Source of the DNA: Anthoceros angustus | Taxonomy: Eukaryota; Streptophyta; Anthocerotopsida; Anthocerotales; Anthocerotaceae | DNA length: 64,000 nucleotides | Direction: 5' to 3' | Assembly: GCA_010909165.1 (NCBI GenBank) | Contig: MU008158.1 | Location: 308,581-372,580 of the forward strand | In this document: positions 58,735-64,000 of the stretch, one piece after another | Position numbering within the stretch: the stretch's first letter is position 1 | How the letters are laid out: each line of letters opens with the position of its first letter | The notes under the pieces: generated by a model | Seen by the model: only the letters and a program-made list of their open reading frames with translations | Told to the model about the DNA's origin: nothing | Databases searched by the model: none | Program-made: the position numbers and the translations under genes

Positions 58735-59559
58735 AGTCTCGCTGTCAAACAGGTGAAAGCGCTGATCATCTTACGCCCCCTGACTTGGAAACTTCTCTAT
58801 CCCGTTGAATTGCGACTTTGTGCCTCATCCGAATCCTGTTCGCACCCGAGACAGAAGATGGTCTACCAGAATCGCTGGGACCTATGCCAGGCGTACTGTA
58901 AGACTGTGGAAGATCCCTTCTCAGATCCCGTCTCACCAGTTCTGACAAAAGAGCAGACAGGACTTACCTACGGCAGATGTGAGTGGAGAAACCAGCCCGA
59001 ACCGATGAAAGACAGGTTCATGCCTCTGAAAAATGGGACAGATCCTCCCAACTCAGGTTGGTGCTCGACCTCCAAAGAGAGCTGAACCACAAAACCCTAT
59101 TACCGTGTGCGGATGCGGAGTTACTGATACACATGCTCAGCTGCAGACATGTGGCAGATCCCCAAGCAGGCAGGAGAGTGTTCTCCCACGTATCTGCAGA
59201 ACATAGCAGGTACAACCCACGTGAACGCCGACACCTGCCAGCTGCTCAGTTGCCGAATCAGTTATGTATGTGAATCCAACAAGCAGCTAAGCCAGTTACA
59301 GTCGACTGCGAAGCTTACAAGCTCTGAAATCCAAACCATTCGAGAGATGCCAACAGGCCACACAAGTGCTGGTGAAGGAACCTTCTAGACAGCGCGCGAA
59401 TCCATGAGACGCTGGAATTCACCACGTGCACTACGTGCCGAGGAAAAAGGCACAGTCCGTGGCAGCAAGCTAGCAGCGTAGGTGTTTGGGGTCGTTGAGA
59501 TCCTGAGCTGAAATCCGTGTTCTGTGGCATACAGCACGCCGCAAGAAGCCCAGAAAAGA
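58735..59559. other. Upstream arm of copy A, shared with copy B
   Basis: Homologous in inverted orientation to 62.75-63.45 kb. On minus it reads MNLSFIGSGWFLHSHLP then stop (59021-58969), and SYSTPGIGPSDSGRPSS. Further out, a plus-strand reading (LQSTAKLTSSEIQTI, HTSAGEGTF) at 59.15-59.39 kb matches a minus-strand reading at 62.76-63.06 kb. This is duplicated upstream DNA, not an extra gene. Confidence 0.55.
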
Positions 59560-61752
59560 TCAAGGTGTTGGATTTGGGTAGCGTTCATGGACGGCATCTA
59601 TTTCAGCCAAAATCTCTGGACTGATATTCACAGACACTGATCCCAAGATCTCTCTGAGCTGCCACAGCTGTGTGGCGCCAATCACCACACTCCCGACAAG
59701 AGGATGTCGTAGCACAAAACCTGGACGGCGGGTCGTGCACGATTAGTCACATGTGGCGAGTGTATAGAAGCAGCTTAATTGGAGCGCCAACATACCAATG
59801 GCCAGGGCAACTGGGGAAATGCCGTGCTTCCTTGCAATATCGACATAGGCCTGGTGCAATCAGCCGTCACAATGAAAGGGGTCAAGTCTGATGATAAGAG
59901 ATATCACGAAACAAAACACAGTAGCTTCTGACCAAGACGGGGAAGAAAACTCACAGACACGGCAGGACGAAGATTTGGTTTTGTGAATCCGTATCGACCT
60001 TCTGCTTCTGCATACCGGCCTGCCAGGTGGGCATTTTTTGAATGTCTTCAGGAAGAAGGAGACGAGATCTGTTTGCATGAAATGAAATAGTACGAGAGGG
60101 TGCTCATGGACCTGTGCGAATGACCACTTTACCTCGATATACATTCAATCTAGACTGAGGAGGGCCTCCCTCAGGTGCCAGGTACTTGCCAGACAGCAAG
60201 CCCATTGCCAGAGGGCTATATGCCAGCAAGCTCACTCTGCAACCAACAAAATCCGACCAGCCACTGGTTCAGGAACAAACTCACTAAGCCACGTCGTTGA
60301 GGTCAGCCATGGGAGTCACAAAAGATACGTGCTAGACTTGGTTTGCTCAACTCACAAATTACTTTCGGTCTGCTCCGACGTACCTTTCAAGGTGGCAGCA
60401 TTCTGCCAGTGTCATATCAAATGTGCGACAGAGAAGACTGTAAGCATTCTGTGCCCAACTGGACCTTGTCATTTCCTCATGGCAGGCAAGTGCTGACAAC
60501 CAATGATGCTGAAAAGTTGTCCCCAGCAAATGGACGAAAGCTGTTGGGGAGGGAGCATGGACCCAGAGAGGTAGAGACTCAGCACATGTCACATATCTCC
60601 AAGCCAACCTACCTGGGTGGTGACAATTCGAGGCAAGCCACTCGCTGCCGCAATACGGCAGAATTCCATGACACCGTAGGCAGTCTCGTTGCTTACTCCA
60701 ACATGTAGGATCTGTTGTAGAAGAGAAACATACCATTTGAAACCACTTATGGCAGGATGTCATCACACAACGTTGTCCATTGCACCTACCTTTCCAGCAT
60801 CTATGGCCTTCTGAAGGGCTGTCAGCTGCTCCTCCATTGGAATAGAAGTATAGCTGTGGGTGGGTTGAAAATCTGTCTCCCCAAACATGGGCACATATCT
60901 GCAAGAGAATACGCCATTCTGCTAGTACCATGAGAGCATGATACACAGTCACTGGAGTCATAGAGTGCCAGACAGATGGCTTAGACGTACCTGTCCGGCC
61001 AATGTATCTGGTACAAATCAATGTAGTCGGTATCCAAGCGCTTTAAACTGCCAGGCCAGAAGCTCTTCATGTACAGCATCCAACGTTGACTGAAGTAAAC
61101 TTGTAAAAGGAAACACTACCTGTCATCGATCGCAGTGATGATGTTTCCTTGATCTAACGAATGCGGACCTCCCCTTATCCAAGTCATTTGAGCAGAGGGC
61201 CCACTAACCTACGTTGTGGTGCCCAGGGAAGCTTTCAGCTCCCAGAGATACTATTAAAGGCCATGCTCAAGTCGGAGAAGCAAATGAACTCGCACCTTCG
61301 TTGCCAGCACCATATGGTGCCGGGGAATGCTGCTCTGCTTAAGCCAGCGCCCAATGTATTCCTCTGACCTTCCTTGACTGCTGGCCTGTTGAGGCACTGG
61401 ATACCTGGAAACGAAATACAGAAGCTCAAACCTTACATACGCCAGAAGCCAACTTAGGAAAGAGAAGAATCCATTTCGACTCGCCCACACACCATTGTAG
61501 CTAGCCTCACATTTCTGCCGTATCTATAAAATTTATTCCTGCCTCGGTAGCTACATTGAGCTGCTCACATGCTTCAGCATAGGTGTTCTGCTCTCCAAAT
61601 GTCATCGTTCCTGCTTACGGTACATGCATGATTACATTAACAAACATGTATGTGTGATGGCTCAGACAAGAAGAGAGGCATCTGGACATACCAAGGCACA
61701 ATTTGGAGACATGCAGGCCTGGAGAGATTGAGACCAGAGGAATCCCTGCCAT
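59560..61752 (-). CDS. Aldo-keto reductase, Tas-like (AKR) oxidoreductase
   Basis: Twelve exons: 61752-61692, 61610-61511, 61404-61296, 61208-61120, 61047-60991, 60898-60790, 60711-60613, 60448-60384, 60236-60133, 60019-59955, 59850-59796, 59720-59560; 1074 nt, 357 aa, every junction in phase. The catalytic tetrad is complete: Asp in NFIDTAEM, Tyr in the next exon (YPVPQQ), Lys in VLATKVSGPS, His in YQIHWPDR. Other AKR blocks are GTMTFGEQNTY, LKRLDTDYIDLYQ, VGVSNETAYGVMEF, LLAYSPLAMGLLSGKYLA and VIGATQLWQL. Order and content match E. coli Tas and Arabidopsis At1g04420 as I recall them. It is an NAD(P)H-dependent aldehyde/ketone reductase of unknown substrate. The chosen ATG gives no transit peptide. 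The gene sits between the two arms of an inverted duplication. Confidence 0.92.
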
Positions 61753-62755
61753 TTAAGGAACGATCGGCATTCTGTGCTGATCAGAATAGGGCTTGGACAA
61801 CGGCTGCTGGAAAGCCGCCACTTGAAACCTCGGCACTGGTTAGGGCTCTGCTTCTCCAGAAGTTGGAATGAGGTCTTTTGCTCGTCGCACAGGTTGGACC
61901 GTCAAGAACACTGACCTTGGATCATACTACAGACATACGGTTAAATTGAGTGCTTGCGAAATTGGCAATGTGCAGCACGGCTGAGAATCGTCCCAGCAGC
62001 TGAGCAAGAAGAAGTACCAGATTTATTGCCAACAGCGAGAGCAGTTGCGTGAAAGGCTTATTCGAGGTCGGCTCGAATAACTCAGTTACTGTTTGACAAT
62101 AGCAATAGGTCCTCCATCAAGTGTGGGGGAGGCACATTTTAAGGCAGGCTGGAGACTGCACCATGCAGGTGGGTTTCAAGTGAAAACAGCAACTTGCTGC
62201 TTCGTCATCGTATGAAGCAGAAGGTCGATGCGGATTCACAAGACGAAATCTTAGTCTTGCCGTGGCTAGTATTTTCTTCCCCGTCTCCAATCTTCCTTGG
62301 CGCGAGGATGCCATGGTTGTGCCCTGGTCATCTGGCTTGGCTTATTTCATTCTGCCGTCTCACATTACACCTACACTGTGTCGACAATGCATGGAGGCAC
62401 CCTGGCCATTTGTAAGTCGTTGCTCCTCCTTGTCCACACTGGCCACACGTGGTGGCTACAATAGATGTGCCCGACCCGACGTCCAGGTTTCGTGCGCCAC
62501 ACGGCTGTGGCAGATGCGGATCGGATCAGTATTTTGGGTTGAAAGAAATCCCGTTCACGACCGTTACGGAATTCAACACTTTGATCACTGAAATTTATCC
62601 TCCATTATGGAGTACTGGACGTTATAGAGCAAGGATATTTGTCAGAGTCGCCACGACTACGAAGTCGCCAGATGGCAATGCTGTGCAAGCCTGCAGCTCC
62701 GGGCTGCTTCCCGCCAAATTCGTCTTGTCATCACTCCAACTCTGCAACGCGCTTG
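61753..62755. other. Intergenic, AKR promoter side
   Basis: No gene recognised. AKR transcription should start in the first few hundred bp. Nothing in it matches the sequence downstream of copy A. Confidence 0.3.
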
Positions 62756-63168
62756 CTGCAGGTGGTGATCGCCGGCGGCTCATGACTTTGCGCCATGTCT
62801 ACAAAGCGGCCTTCGCCTGTACGTCTGTGACCTTGTGGCCTGTCAGTGGATTTCGACGTGATGGTCTGCATGAGTGAGAGCTTGTGGAATGTGGACTTCG
62901 CGGTTGGCTGTAATTGGCAGGGCTCCTTGGATTCAATTAAGTGATTCTCTAACCCATCAGCTGGCTTCTTTCGGCTTCCATGAGTTGAAGCTGTTATGTT
63001 CTGTAGCGTTGTGGAAGTACATACCTTGTTGCTTGCTGCCGGCCTGCAAATCTGCCACATTGTGAGATTGCCATTCCGTAGAATGCATTAGGGTTGCGGT
63101 CCAGCTTCCTGGGAAGGTTGGGCACCAAGAATTCTGAGTTGGGTGGGAGGATTCTGTTTTGCAGAGGC

Positions 63169-64000
63169 ATGAACCTGTCTATCATCGGTTCGGGCTGGTT
63201 TCTCCACTTAAAGATGCCACAGGTAAGTTCCCAACAGGTTGTCTTGTTTCTCTGGATTGGTGAAAGAGATCTGCCACGGTCTGACAGTACGCCTGGCATA
63301 GGTTCCAGCAGTTCTGGCGGGCCATCTTCTGCCCTCGGGTCAGAACAGGATTTGGATGTGGCACACATTGCATCGGTACGAGACGGAGAGGTTTCCAAGT
63401 CTGGTGGGGACGATGAAGAGCGGTTTGGCAGTGAGAAAAGGAGTTCTCAGAGCACAGGGGCTTCCATGGACAATGCCATCTCCTCCGTTGACGAGGAAGA
63501 GGACTTCCGTGAGCTAGTGGAGGAATGTGAACCGGAGGACTTGATTCTCATTGAGACTGCCATTGTGCGTGTTCTACGCAAGGAGAATCCGCAGGTGCAG
63601 CCGCCAAGGAGAAATATATACGTCAGAGATTCGGTGTCTGAGGACCAGAACGCCCGTGAACTAGTGGGGACGCAGCACGAACAGAGAAACAATGAGATAC
63701 TCAAGGGATTGCTACAGCAGGTAATTTTGAAGGCACAGTAACTGTGGTGCTGTGAGCCTGCTAGGAAGTCACCTTGACTTATTCCTTTGCAGCTGGATTC
63801 TCGTTTGCCAAGTTCTGGGTTTCTTGGTCCCAACGATAGCTCCTCAAACTGGTCTTGTAGACGGTCCTGTTCAAATTTCTCTCGCTAACTGTTGTGTCGG
63901 TGGCAATAGGTCAAAAACCTACGATCTGAGAAGAGACGCAGAGAGCCAGATTCGCTGCACTCCCTTGGCAGCAAGGTTCATGGCAGATACGAGAAGCCTG
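63169..64000 (+). CDS. Unrecognised plant membrane protein, copy B (3' end beyond window)
   Basis: Paralogue of the gene at 57.5-58.7 kb. Exon 1 is open from ATG 63169 (MNLSIIGSGWFLHLKMPQ) to 63720: a Ser/Gly-rich leader (DSTPGIGSSSSGGPSSALGS), the acidic head FRELVEECEPEDLILIETAI, PPRRNIYVRDSVSED and ILKGLLQQ. A 189-bp GT-AG intron in phase 0 follows, and exon 2 starts at 63910 with VKNLRSEKRRREPDSLHSLG. The Ala-rich and membrane segments seen in copy A would lie past the window. Unlike copy A, the frame is intact. A start at a later ATG is possible because the first 70 residues are the least conserved. Confidence 0.65.

Noticed and set aside
62994-63398. Minus-strand frame of 134 codons opposite copy B
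   Set aside because: Mirrors the coding strand of copy B; the same shadow appears opposite copy A.

Overview
The window is nuclear DNA from a land plant. The genes are split by short GT-AG introns (mostly 70-200 bp), and the set is plant-specific: chloroplast FtsHi, a class III peroxidase, a WOX13-lineage homeobox gene, an AUX1/LAX carrier, a UVR8-type UV-B receptor, and a plastid ATP synthase gamma subunit with the redox cysteine loop. The compact introns and the WOX13-type homeobox gene would fit a bryophyte or lycophyte. That placement is inference; the species is not identified. All exon models here were assembled by hand from reading frames, splice dinucleotides, phase and recalled family similarity, without transcripts.

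Layout. (1) 1-15.5 kb is a dense gene block: FtsHi2 (-, C-terminus cut by the window edge), a COPT/CTR copper transporter (+), a compact CWF19-like splicing protein (-) with a decayed tandem copy of its last exon, a chloroplast GDT1/PAM71-HL-type cation transporter (-), WOX13-like (+), class III peroxidase (+) and a two-domain Dabb stress protein (+). (2) 16.3-26.1 kb is repeat country: a broken lipase-like gene, a LINE on the minus strand split by a 2.3-kb TIR element, an 880-bp tandem duplication, a short retroposon and a scrambled Dabb pseudogene. (3) 27.7-32.3 kb holds an 8-exon GH3 beta-glucan exohydrolase (+) and a small unrecognised gene (-). (4) 32.6-37 kb is a strikingly AT-rich block with one acidic hypothetical ORF. 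(5) 37-42.1 kb is GC-rich, microsatellite-laden DNA leading into UVR8 (+). (6) 43.9-47.2 kb carries a Ty3/gypsy remnant with an inverted integrase segment and a hAT-like MITE. (7) 47.9-51.8 kb has AUX1/LAX (+) and intronless ATP synthase gamma (-). (8) 52.3-57.4 kb is tandem repeats plus LTR-element remnants with a long purine tract. (9) 57.5-64 kb holds two divergent copies of an unrecognised membrane-protein gene, forming a large inverted duplication around a Tas-like aldo-keto reductase (-).

How the genes relate. There is no operon-like logic. Several encode chloroplast functions (FtsHi2, the GDT1-type transporter, ATP synthase gamma). Others act in development and signalling (WOX, AUX1/LAX, UVR8) or in wall and oxidative metabolism (peroxidase, GH3, AKR). 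I found no convincing novel multi-gene system. The most unusual items are the altered distal haem pocket of the peroxidase, the short stand-alone CwfJ protein, the inverted duplication around the AKR, and the rearranged transposon copies.
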